Assembly (NCBI GenBank): GCA_963828825.1
Contig: CAWHGF010000004.1
Coordinates: 124,001 to 188,000 of the forward strand
DNA: 64,000 bases
Origin: Bog-473 sp963828825
GTDB lineage: Bacteria; Actinomycetota; Acidimicrobiia; Acidimicrobiales; RAAP-2
Reading direction: 5' to 3'
Below are positions 28,702 to 36,922 of this stretch, one piece after another. Within the stretch, counting starts at the first letter, position 1; each line of letters opens with the position of its first letter. The position numbers and the translations under genes are program-made. The notes below the pieces were generated by a model. The model saw only the letters and a list, made by a program, of their open reading frames with translations, ran no database searches and had not been told where the DNA came from.

Positions 28702-29562
28702 TCAGCCGGCCGGAGCGGCCGGCGGAAGGTGTCCGTCCGCCTCCGACACGGCGGCGGTGAACAGGGCGGTGGCCTCCCCGGCCGGGTGCCCGGGCATGCC
28801 CTTGCGGGCGTGCACGAGGAACTCGACGTTGCCGGCTGAGCCGGTCAGGGGGGAAGCCATCGCTCCCATGATGCCGGTTCCGGCGTCGAGGAGCGCGGAC
28901 GCCACTCCGTCAAGCGCGCCGAGCCACAGGGCGGCATCCCGGATGACGCCCTTGCCCCGGGAGACGGCGGCGCGCCCTGCTTCGAACTGGGGCTTTACCA
29001 GGAGGACGAGGTCGGCGTCGGGCGTCGACACCGCGCCGGTGAGCGCGGGCACGACGCTGCGCAGCGAAATGAAGGAGAGATCGACCACCAGGAGCGAACA
29101 GGGCTCGTAGGCGGGGTCGGCGGCACGGAGGTCCGCCATGGTGAGGGTCCGCACGTTGGTGCGCTCCAGGACCGTCACCCGGGGGTCGCCGCGTAGCACC
29201 GGATGGAGTTGCCCGTGGCCGACGTCCACGGCGTAGACGTGCGCCGCTCCGCACTGGAGCAGGCAGTCGGTGAAGCCGCCGGTCGAGGCTCCCGCATCGA
29301 GGGCGCGCCGGTCGGCCACGGCGATCGGAAACCGGTCCAGTGCCGCCTGCAGCTTGAGGCCACCACGGCCGACGAAGGGCGAGGGCGGCCCGAGCAGGAC
29401 GACGGGCTCGTCCGGGGCGACCAGGCGCGCCGCCTTCCCGGCGGGTGCACCGGAGACGAGGACGTTGCCGGAGGCGACGGCCGCCTGGGCCTCCTGGCGG
29501 GAGTCGACGAGGCCGCGTCGCACGAGCTCGGCGTCGAGCCGGCGGCGGGCCCCGCCGGTCAG
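28702..29562 (-). CDS. tlyA: TlyA-family rRNA 2'-O-methyltransferase
   Basis: This roughly 286-residue protein has an N-terminal S4 domain (RRRLDAELVRRGLVDSRQEA) and a FtsJ-like methyltransferase domain. The SAM motif is in RALDAGASTGGFTDCLLQ and the catalytic region in LLVVDLSFISLRSVVP and LVLLVKPQFEAGR. TlyA methylates 16S and 23S rRNA at C1409/C1920-type positions in actinobacteria, affecting capreomycin susceptibility. The best start is CTG 29562, overlapping the preceding stop as CTGA; no ATG, GTG or TTG fits. Confidence 0.92.
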   Translation of the reverse strand: MTGGARRRLDAELVRRGLVDSRQEAQAAVASGNVLVSGAPAGKAARLVAPDEPVVLLGPPSPFVGRGGLKLQAALDRFPIAVADRRALDAGASTGGFTDCLLQCGAAHVYAVDVGHGQLHPVLRGDPRVTVLERTNVRTLTMADLRAADPAYEPCSLLVVDLSFISLRSVVPALTGAVSTPDADLVLLVKPQFEAGRAAVSRGKGVIRDAALWLGALDGVASALLDAGTGIMGAMASPLTGSAGNVEFLVHARKGMPGHPAGEATALFTAAVSEADGHLPPAAPAG

Positions 29563-30197
29563 CTGGCGGCCTTCTTGGTCGCCGAGTCGTCCGCCGCGGA
29601 GCCCTTCTTCTTCTTCTTGGTGTGGGACTTCTTGGCGCCCGTCTTCGGGCTGGCCCCCGTCTTCGGGCTGGCCTCTGTCTTCGGGGAACTCGACGGCGTC
29701 TTGATGCCCGGGAGCCGGGACGGAGCCACCTTGGTGGCGGCATCGCGGGCCCGCGTGGCCGTCTTGCCGGCCGAACTGCCGACGCCCCTGGCCGTCCTGC
29801 TCGCCTGTGTGGTCACACCCTTGGCCGTCTTCCCGGCCTTCGTGGTCACGTCCTTGGCCGTCTTGCCGGCCTGCGTGGTCACGTCCTTGGTGGCGTTGCG
29901 GCCGGCCTTGGCCGACTTCTTCATGACCTCGGCCACCTGCTTGGCCAGAGACTCCAGGGACTTCGGGTCGATGCGTTCGAGCTGGCTGGCCACCTCGTGG
30001 CGCACCAGTTCGAGGACCTGCTCGCTGGACTTGCGGCTCCGCTCGACCAAGTTGTCGACCCACTCCTGTGCCTGGCTGCGCTGGATGTCTCCGGCGTTCA
30101 CTAACTCTCGCACGATCTCCTCGGCCCGGCCACGGCTGACCTGGCCGAGGACCGTCCCCGCATCGAGGTACTTGCGTATGCGCTCATTGCTTGCCAT
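29559..30197 (-). CDS. Phasin/histone-H1-like basic protein
   Basis: This 212-residue protein has two parts. Residues 1 to about 95 form an acidic-to-neutral helical region (ASNERIRKYLDAGTVLGQVS, EQVLELVRHEVASQLERID) like small actinobacterial coiled-coil proteins. The rest is Lys/Ala/Thr-rich low-complexity sequence with short repeats (AGKTAKDVTT three to four times, SPKTGA three times) and a run of lysines near the end. The tail resembles histone H1-like or nucleoid-associated tails and could bind DNA or RNA. It is coupled to tlyA by CTGA overlap. Confidence 0.75.
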   Translation of the reverse strand: MASNERIRKYLDAGTVLGQVSRGRAEEIVRELVNAGDIQRSQAQEWVDNLVERSRKSSEQVLELVRHEVASQLERIDPKSLESLAKQVAEVMKKSAKAGRNATKDVTTQAGKTAKDVTTKAGKTAKGVTTQASRTARGVGSSAGKTATRARDAATKVAPSRLPGIKTPSSSPKTEASPKTGASPKTGAKKSHTKKKKKGSAADDSATKKAAS

Positions 30198-30237
30198 TGC
30201 ACAAGAGTATCTGAAGTGCTAGCTGCTGGCAAGCACT

Positions 30238-31020
30238 TCATCCGGCGGCGTCGAGGGCCGCGCGCACCAGCCTGAGCAGGTCCGGCGCCACGACGGCCGC
30301 ACCGGCATCGGCCGGGAGCGGGCCCGGGCGGGTGACCCCCGAGAGGACCAACGCGAAGGGAATGGCCAGCTGGGCCGCCAGTTCCCCATCGGTGGAGGGG
30401 CGGTCGCCCACCATGACCCGCAGCTCTCCCGCCCCGACGAGCCCGTTGATGGCATCGGCCGTCGGGCGGTGCGGTTTCCCCGCCACCTCGGCGGCTGTGC
30501 CCGCCGCGGTGACCACGGCCGCCAGGAGCGCCCCGGCGCCCGGCACCAGGCCGTCGGGGGTGGGAAGGGTCGGATCCTCGTTGGTGCCGACGAGGCGGGC
30601 GCCCGCCCGCACGGCAGCCGCTGCGGCGGAGACCGCATCGAAGGTGAACGAGCGCGTCCAGCCCACGACGACCGCATCCGCCGGACCCTCCGGCACCACC
30701 ACTACCCCACGGGCGTTGAGGGCTTCGACGACCCCGTCGTCCGCCAGCACCAGCGCGGACGTCCCCGGGTCGAGCAGGCCGGCGGCCACGTCGGCCGAGC
30801 TGAGGACGTCGGCGTCGTCGGCCGTGATGCCGCAATGAGCCAGGCGCCGGTGCAGTTCCGCCCGCGTCGGCGCCGAATTGTTCGTCGCGAACAGCACGCG
30901 CACCCCCGCACCGCGCAGCCGGGCCACCGCCTCGTCCACCCCGGGGATGGGCTGTCCCGTGAGCCACACCACACCATCGAGGTCGACGACCCATGTCCCC
31001 TCGGGCGGCGGCGGCCACAT
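30238..31020 (-). CDS. HAD-superfamily phosphatase, NagD-like (class IIA)
   Basis: This 260-residue HAD hydrolase has motif I in WVVDLDGVVWLTGQPIPG, motif II in VLFATNNSAPTRAELHRRL, the Lys motif in VAGKPHRPTADAI and motif IV in LRVMVGDRPSTDGELA. A class IIA cap sits between motifs II and III. It probably dephosphorylates small sugar phosphates or similar metabolites. In other actinobacteria a gene of this type also lies directly before tlyA, so the position supports the call. ATG 31020 begins the conserved part. Confidence 0.88.
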   Translation of the reverse strand: MWPPPPEGTWVVDLDGVVWLTGQPIPGVDEAVARLRGAGVRVLFATNNSAPTRAELHRRLAHCGITADDADVLSSADVAAGLLDPGTSALVLADDGVVEALNARGVVVVPEGPADAVVVGWTRSFTFDAVSAAAAAVRAGARLVGTNEDPTLPTPDGLVPGAGALLAAVVTAAGTAAEVAGKPHRPTADAINGLVGAGELRVMVGDRPSTDGELAAQLAIPFALVLSGVTRPGPLPADAGAAVVAPDLLRLVRAALDAAG

Positions 31021-31057
31021 CGGGCCGAGGCTAACCGGCCCCTTACACTGACCGGCC

Positions 31058-31416
31058 GTGGCCGACCTGGACGTCGAAGGGAACGAACTCGTGCTGCGCA
31101 TCCGCGCGCTCGAGAGAAGGCCGAGAGCGTCCACGGCGACATCCGGGTGCCTCTCTCGGCGGTACGGGCGGTCCGTTCCGTCGACGACCCCTGGCCGGAG
31201 CTGCGCGGGATCCGGGCGCCGGGGACCGGGATCCCCAACGTGATCGCTGTCGGCACGCGCCGCGGCAGCTTCGGCAAGGACTTCGCCGCCGTCCACGGCA
31301 AAGGACCCGCCGTGGTGGTCGAGCTGGACGGCACCGATTTCGCACGTCTCGTGGTCACCTCGGACGATGCGGCCGCCCGGGCGCGGGGGATCAGGCAGGC
31401 CCTGGGCAAGAACTGA
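31058..31416 (+). CDS. Hypothetical PH-like protein (frameshifted)
   Basis: The first frame (GTG 31058) reads VADLDVEGNELVLRIRALE. The rest, KAESVHGDIRVPLSAVRAVR to the end ARARGIRQALGKN, is in another frame. The break is at gagagaag, about 31110-31116, with a net change of two extra or one missing base. The corrected protein is about 118 residues, a beta-rich domain reminiscent of bacterial PH-like proteins of unknown function. It is divergent from the HAD gene. Confidence 0.65.
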
Positions 31417-31443
31417 CCGCCGGGCCGCGGGCGAATCGGAGGG

Positions 31444-31845
31444 TCAGCTGTCGGCCCACGGCGGCTGGAAGCTGATGGAGCGGGCCACGTCGCGCCGGGT
31501 CACGGACCCGACCACGCGCTCCCCCTCGAGCACGGGCAGCCGGGCCCGCTGGTGTCGGCTCATGACGGCCACGGCGTCTTCGAGGGGGACGTCGATGTCG
31601 AGCGCCACCACGTCGGCGGCCCCGGCGAACTCGGCCAGGCTGACCTGCCGCGGGTCGCGACCCCGGGCGACGACCTGGGCCACGATGTCGCGGTTGCTCA
31701 CCATGCCGGCCAAGCTGCCGTCGTTCTGGCACAGCGGGACGGCGTCCTCGCCGTGGGCGGCCAGGAAGCGGGCCGCATCGGCCGCGGTCCCCGTGGTCCG
31801 GAGGACCTCCATGTCCCCGTTCATGACGTCCCGAATGGTCCTCAT
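31444..31845 (-). CDS. CBS-domain-pair protein
   Basis: This 133-residue protein is made of two CBS motifs (residues 1-60, starting TIRDVMNGDMEVLRTTGTAA, and 70-130, ending LPVLEGERVVGSVTRRDVAR). Such pairs bind adenosyl ligands and regulate partners. ATG 31845 is preceded by GGGAGGTC, a good ribosome-binding site. It is downstream of the 2-oxoacid dehydrogenase operon on the same strand, separated by about 186 bp without a gene. Confidence 0.85.
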   Translation of the reverse strand: MRTIRDVMNGDMEVLRTTGTAADAARFLAAHGEDAVPLCQNDGSLAGMVSNRDIVAQVVARGRDPRQVSLAEFAGAADVVALDIDVPLEDAVAVMSRHQRARLPVLEGERVVGSVTRRDVARSISFQPPWADS

Positions 31846-32031
31846 GGCGACCTCCCAGAGCGGCCCGGCCTCGATCGTCGGCGTCGCCTCTACCCTCGCG
31901 CCCTTCGCGCCAGGCGGCAATGGCCTCCGACGAGGGACTTTCGGGCACCACCCCGACGACCCGCCCCTCACGCGCCGTGGACTCTCCGCCACGGACGCCG
32001 GCGCCCGCTGGCCGAGACGGGCCGGGACGCC

Positions 32032-33265
32032 TCAGCCGAAGGCGAGAAGGTTGGTGGGGTCGGCCAGGACCTCGCCCACATCGCGCAGGAAGAGCGACGC
32101 CGCCTGCCCGTCGACCAGCCGGTGGTCGAAGGCCAGGCTCAGGGTCATGACGTGGCGCAGGGCGACCTCGCCCTCGAATTCCCACGGCCGCCGTTGCGCG
32201 GCCCCGACGGCGAGAATGGCCGCCTCCCCGGGGTTGAGGATGGGCACGCCGGCGTCCACACCGAAGACGCCGACGTTGGTGATGGTGATGGTCCCGCCGC
32301 GCAGGTCGGCGGGCGTACAGCGGGCGGCCCGGGCGCGGTCCGTCAGGTCCGCGAGCGCACCGGCCAGACCGCGGCAGGGTGAGATGCTGCGCGTCCTTGA
32401 TGTTCGGCACGACGAGGCCGCGCGGCCCGGCCACGGCGATGCCCAGATGGACGAAATGCTTCGTCACCACCTCGCCGGATCTCTCGTCCCACGACGTGTT
32501 CAGCGAGGGATGGTCGCCCAGGGCGAGGACGACGGCCCGGGCCACCACCGCCAGCGGCGTCACGTGGAGCCCCTCAAAGCGCGCGTTCTGCCGGAGGCGA
32601 TCGACCAGGTGCAGCGTGGGCGTCACGTCGACGGTGAGGAAGACGCAGGCCTGCGGCGCCGTGGCCACGCTGCGGACCATGGCTTCCGCCATGTGCTTCT
32701 GGACACCCCCAACCGGTGCCCTCGTCTCGCGGGCGGTGCCCTCGGGCGCCGACGGCCCGGCGAGGTGCGCGGCCAGGTCCTCGCGCGTGATGACGCCGCC
32801 CGGGCCGTGGCCGCTCACGTCGGCCAGGTCGACCCCGTTCTGCCGGGCCATGAACCGCACCGGCGGCGCGGCCAGGGGCCGGGGGGCCGGTGCCGACGGC
32901 ACGGTTTGGACACGCTCCCGGTGCACGCTGCCGTTTCGACGCCGGCGGCTGGGAGGTGGTTCCGACGGGCCGTAGCCCACGAGCATCGGCACCTTCTCCT
33001 CGGCGCCACGCACCTCGGCCTCGGGGGTGTCGATGGCGATGAGGGGGGCCCCGACCCGCACCGTCTCCCCCGCGCCGGCCAGCAGTTCGACAACGGTGCC
33101 GGCGAAGGGGCTGGGCAACTCGACCACGGCCTTCTCGGTCTCCACCTCGAGGAGGACCTGGTTCAGCACGACGTCGTCACCGACCGAGACGTGCCAGGCC
33201 ACGAGGTCGGCCTCCGTGAGGCCCTCGCCGAGGTCGGGCAGGACGAAGCGCCGGACGCTGCTCAC
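32032..33265 (-). CDS. Lipoamide acyltransferase E2 of a 2-oxoacid dehydrogenase complex (frameshifted)
   Basis: E2 moves the acyl group from lipoate to CoA. The lipoyl domain is at the N-terminus with the lipoylated Lys in EVETEKAVVELP. A peripheral-subunit-binding segment follows (RFMARQNGVDLADVSGHGPG). The catalytic domain ends with the HxxxDG motif in SLAFDHRLVDGQAA. The last part, from LAGALADLTDRARAARCTP, is in another frame; a one-base change in ccgcggtctgg at about 32361-32372 explains it. The corrected length is about 411 residues. GTG 33265 overlaps the E1beta stop as GTGA. The branched-chain type is favoured over pyruvate by the separate E1alpha/E1beta arrangement. Confidence 0.88.
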
Positions 33266-34242
33266 GGCTGGAGGCACCGGTCCACCTCGTGGAGGATCCG
33301 GTCGGCGTCGGGGAGGAAATGGTGCTCGGCCCGGGAGGGCGGGTAGGGCGTGGCGAAGCCGCCGACCCGGCGGACCGGCGATTCGAGGTTGTAGAAGCAG
33401 CGCTCGGAGACCCGGGCCGCGATCTCGGCCCCGAGCCCGCCGAAGACCGACGCCTCGTGGGCCACGACCAGCCGGCCCGTCTTGCGCACGGAGGCCTCGA
33501 GCGTCTCGAAGTCGACCGGCGAGAGCGAACGCAGGTCGATCACCTCCATGGAGGTACCTTCCTCCTGGGCGATGCGCGCCGCGTCGAGGGCCGTGGCGAC
33601 CATGGGGCCGTAGGCGGCGACGGTGATGTCGTTCCCCGCCATCAGGACTGCGGCACCGTGCAGCGGGACGTCGGTCAGCGGCGCGTCCTCGTCGACCTCC
33701 CCCTTCTCCCAGTACCGCCGCTTGGGCTCGAAGAAGACGACCGGGTCATCGGACGCGATGGCCTGCTGGATCATGCGATAGCCGTCGGCGGCGTTACTCG
33801 GGGTCACCACGCGTAGCCCGGCGGTATGGGCGAAATAGGCCTCGGGCGACTCGGAGTGGTGCTCGACCGCGCCGACCCCACCGCCGAAGGGGACGCGGAT
33901 GGTCAGCGGCACCGCCACCCGACCCTCGTTCCGGTAGCGCAGTTTGGCCACCTGCGAGACGATCTGGTCGAAGGCCGGGTAGACGAAGCCGTCGAACTGG
34001 ATCTCGCACACTGGCCGGTACCCCCGCATGGCCAGCCCGACCGCGGTGCCGATGACACCGGACTCGGCCAGCGGCGTGTCGATCACGCGGCGGTCGCCGA
34101 AGTCCCGCTGCAGGCCCTCCGTGACCCGGAACACGCCACCGAGCTTCCCGATGTCCTCCCCCATCAGGACGACCTTGGGGTCGCGCTCCATCGCCTGGCG
34201 CAACCCGTTGTTGAGCGCCTTGCCCAGGGACATGGTGGGCAT
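33262..34242 (-). CDS. 2-oxoacid dehydrogenase E1 component, beta subunit
   Basis: This 326-residue transketolase-like subunit contains KVVLMGEDIGKLGGVFRVTE, FGDRRVIDTPLAESGVIGTA and EIQFDGFVYPAFDQIVSQVA, which are typical of branched-chain or pyruvate dehydrogenase E1beta. It forms the thiamine-diphosphate-dependent heterotetramer with the upstream alpha subunit. ATG 34242 overlaps the alpha stop as ATGA. Confidence 0.93.
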   Translation of the reverse strand: MPTMSLGKALNNGLRQAMERDPKVVLMGEDIGKLGGVFRVTEGLQRDFGDRRVIDTPLAESGVIGTAVGLAMRGYRPVCEIQFDGFVYPAFDQIVSQVAKLRYRNEGRVAVPLTIRVPFGGGVGAVEHHSESPEAYFAHTAGLRVVTPSNAADGYRMIQQAIASDDPVVFFEPKRRYWEKGEVDEDAPLTDVPLHGAAVLMAGNDITVAAYGPMVATALDAARIAQEEGTSMEVIDLRSLSPVDFETLEASVRKTGRLVVAHEASVFGGLGAEIAARVSERCFYNLESPVRRVGGFATPYPPSRAEHHFLPDADRILHEVDRCLQP

Positions 34243-35369
34243 CACGAGCCGGCGTCGAACCCGGCGAGATAGGCCGCGTAGGCCTCTTCCTCCTCCTGCA
34301 GCAAGGGGTGTGGCTCCGCGTACACGTGGGCGAACAGATCTGCCGGCTGCGGGTCGGGCAGGGCCAGGCACCCCTGGCGCAGCGCGGCGGCCACCTGGTC
34401 CGCTTCGGCGTCCACCCGCTCGTCGAACCCGTCGCCGGCCAGCCCCTCGGCGTCGAGCAGCGCACGCAGCCGGGCGAGGGGGTCCTTGACGCGCCACTGC
34501 TCCTCGTCGACGGCGGAGCGGTACCGAGAGGGGTCGTCCGACGTCGTGTGCGGGCCCATGCGATAGGTGACGGCCTCGATGAGCGTCGGCCCCTGACCGG
34601 CCGAGGCACGGGCCAGGGCGAGCCGCGTCGCGGCGAGGACGGCCAGCACATCGTTCCCGTCGACCTGGATCCCCGGGATGCCGTACCCCTGGCCCCGCTG
34701 GGCGATGGAAGCGTGCGACTGCACCCGGACGGGCTCCGAGATGGCCCACTGGTTGTTCTGGCAGAAGAAGACGACCGGCACGACGAAGCTGGCGGCGAAC
34801 CCGAAGGCCTCGGCGACGTCACCCTCGCTCGTGGCGCCGTCACCGAAGTAGGTCAGGGCCGCCGACGTGGCACCGTCGAGCGTGATCCCCAGGGCGTAAC
34901 CGGTGGCGTGGAGCGTTTGTGAACCGACCACGATGGCCGGCGTGGCGATCCCGAGGGTGGCGGGGTCCCAGCCGGAGAGCCCGGCGCCACGCCAGAGGCG
35001 CAGCATCATCACCGGATCGACGCCCCGGCAGTACGCCACACCGTGCTCCCGGTAGCTTGGGAAGACGAAGTCGTCGGGCCGCAGCGCCCGGGCCGACCCG
35101 ACCTGTGCGGCCTCCTGCCCGAGGAGCGGCGCCCACAGCGCGAGCTCGCCCTGCCGCTGCAACGCCATGGCCTCGGCATCGATGCGGCGCACGACCGCCA
35201 TGTCGCGGTAGAGGTCGCGCAGCTGGGCGGCGTCCACGTCGCTCACGAGCTCCCAGTAAGGGCATCCCACCGTGCGCTGCCCGTCCACCGAGATCAGCTG
35301 GACCAGGCCGTCGTAGCCCATCCACTCGGGGATCCTCGCCTCCGGAACCCGTACCTGCGCAGTGGTCAC
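34242..35369 (-). CDS. 2-oxoacid dehydrogenase E1 component, alpha subunit
   Basis: This roughly 375-residue subunit has the thiamine-diphosphate motif GDG-x-NN in YFGDGATSEGDVAEAFGFA through VVFFCQNNQWAIS. YRMGPHTTSDDPSRYR contains the conserved phosphorylation-loop region. GTG 35369 is preferred because AAGGGAG lies 7 nt before it; ATG 35414 upstream lacks a clear site. It is the first gene of the E1alpha-E1beta-E2 operon, which decarboxylates 2-oxoacids, probably branched-chain ones that feed fatty-acid primers. No E3 gene is in the window. Confidence 0.93.
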   Translation of the reverse strand: MTTAQVRVPEARIPEWMGYDGLVQLISVDGQRTVGCPYWELVSDVDAAQLRDLYRDMAVVRRIDAEAMALQRQGELALWAPLLGQEAAQVGSARALRPDDFVFPSYREHGVAYCRGVDPVMMLRLWRGAGLSGWDPATLGIATPAIVVGSQTLHATGYALGITLDGATSAALTYFGDGATSEGDVAEAFGFAASFVVPVVFFCQNNQWAISEPVRVQSHASIAQRGQGYGIPGIQVDGNDVLAVLAATRLALARASAGQGPTLIEAVTYRMGPHTTSDDPSRYRSAVDEEQWRVKDPLARLRALLDAEGLAGDGFDERVDAEADQVAAALRQGCLALPDPQPADLFAHVYAEPHPLLQEEEEAYAAYLAGFDAGS

Positions 35370-35546
35370 CTGGACTCCCTTCACGAGCTGGGCCCGATAG
35401 GAGCATCTCATCATGATTCACCGCTTTGGGGCGGGAAAAGGAATCAGATCAGAGCATGGACACGGCTTTCATGCGCGCTTTGCCGAATCCACGCAACGGT
35501 GCGATCGGGCGACGACCGGCACGTCCGCCGGTCGGTGGACGGACGT

Positions 35547-36466
35547 TCAGGAGGCCTTGCGGCGGGCGGCGGTCTTTGGCCGGGCCGGCTGCTTGGCTGT
35601 CTTGGCCGCCTTCTTGGCTGGTGCGGCGCGTTTGGCCGGCGTCCGTTTGGCCGCCGGGGTCCGCTTGGCGCTCTTGGATTCGGCGCCCGGGCGGGCGGCC
35701 GCCGCGATGCTGGCGTTGAGCGCCTCCATCAGATCGACCACCTTGGCGGCGGGCTCCGGCCCCTCCTGCAACACGATCTCGTGCCCGCTGCGCTTCTCCT
35801 CGATGAGAGCCTCGACCTTCTCGCGATGGGTGTCGTGGAAGCGCTCCGGGTCCCAGTCGCTCTCCATCGACTCGATGAGGAGCTGCGCCATGGAGAGCTC
35901 GCGGTCGGTCACGTCGCCCGTCTCGGGCAGATCGAGGTCGCGCCCGGGGCGCGCACCTCGTCGGAGAAGTACATCGTGTGGAGGGCCAGCGCATCATCAT
36001 CGGGCCGGATGGCGACGAGGTACTCCTTGTTGCGCATGACCAGGGTGGCAATGGCGACACGCCCGGCCTCGGACATGGCCCGACGCAGTAGGGCGTACGC
36101 CTTGTCGGCACCCGCACCCTCGGGCGCCAGGTAGTAGCTGGACCGGAAGAAGACCGGGTCGATGTCGACCAGGCCGACGAAATCGGATATCTCGATCTGG
36201 CGCGACTTCTTCGGCTCGGCGGACTCGAGCTCCTCCTCGGTGAGGACGACGTACTCGCCGCCGCCGAGGTCGAACCCACGGACGATCCGGTCCTGGGGCA
36301 CCTCCTCGCCGGTCCGCTCGTTGACCTTCTTGTAGCGGATCCGGTCGGACGTCCCCTCCTCGAACTGATTGAAGTGGATGCTCTTGTCCGACGTGGCCGG
36401 ATAGAGGCCGACGGGGATGTTCACCAGCCCGAAACTGAGGGCGCCCTTCCATATCGTGCGTGGCAC
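35547..36466 (-). CDS. ku: Non-homologous end-joining protein Ku (frameshifted)
   Basis: Bacterial Ku is a homodimeric DNA-end-binding ring that recruits LigD. The core begins at GTG 36466 with RTIWKGALSFGLVNIPVGLY and contains MRNKEYLVAIRPDDDALALH. The C-terminal part, from RDLDLPETGDVTDRELSMAQ, is in another frame; an indel in the C/G run at about 35941-35950 explains it. The end is a Lys/Ala/Pro-rich tail (AKRTPAAKRTPAKRAAPAKK) like those of actinobacterial Ku proteins, which bind DNA. The corrected length is about 306 residues. No ligD is present in the window. Confidence 0.9.
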
Positions 36467-36532
36467 GCCCACCAAAATACCAGCCCAGAGCAGGTCCACC
36501 ACCTTGATACAGCCTTTCGTCACACTGAGGCC

Positions 36533-36919
36533 ATGGTGAAGGAGGCACAGGCCGGCTTCGGCCCCGCCCTACTCAGCGGGTTGGCCGAGCTGGGCCCGGT
36601 GGAGCCGTTCTCGGGCGACCTGTCCCTTGAGCTGGGAATTTCCGTCTGGCTCCGCACGAGCGGAACATCGCTCCTGCAGGCACGGTCCTCGCTCCTGGAA
36701 ATCCGCCGCGTGATCCTAGAGGTCTGCGCCCTGGACCCGGCCACGGAGCCGGTCCCCCTGGTCGGGCGGTCTCCGCGATCCGACGTAGTCAACCTCGTCG
36801 CCTACGTCTCCGAGCTCCTCCGGAGGGCGTCGGCGGGTCTGGGCCGGGGCGTGGACGCGGTCGTCCAAGCCGTCGTGGCGGAGCTGCCCGAGCCGGTGGA
36901 CGAGGCCCTCGGGGCGTAA
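36533..36919 (+). CDS. Hypothetical protein divergent from ku
   Basis: This 128-residue open frame from ATG 36533 has no signal peptide or membrane segment. It contains EPFSGDLSLELGISVWLRTS and VNLVAYVSELLRRASAGLGR, which look like a mixed alpha/beta fold. The family is not recognised. It is 66 bp from the Ku start in the opposite direction and converges on the repeat-protein gene at a 3-bp distance. Confidence 0.5.
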   Translation: MVKEAQAGFGPALLSGLAELGPVEPFSGDLSLELGISVWLRTSGTSLLQARSSLLEIRRVILEVCALDPATEPVPLVGRSPRSDVVNLVAYVSELLRRASAGLGRGVDAVVQAVVAELPEPVDEALGA

Positions 36920-36922
36920 CGC

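Noticed and set aside
28702..30063. Long open frame extending tlyA upstream
   Set aside because: The upstream part is a shadow of the H1-like gene. TlyA homology begins at the CTG near 29562.
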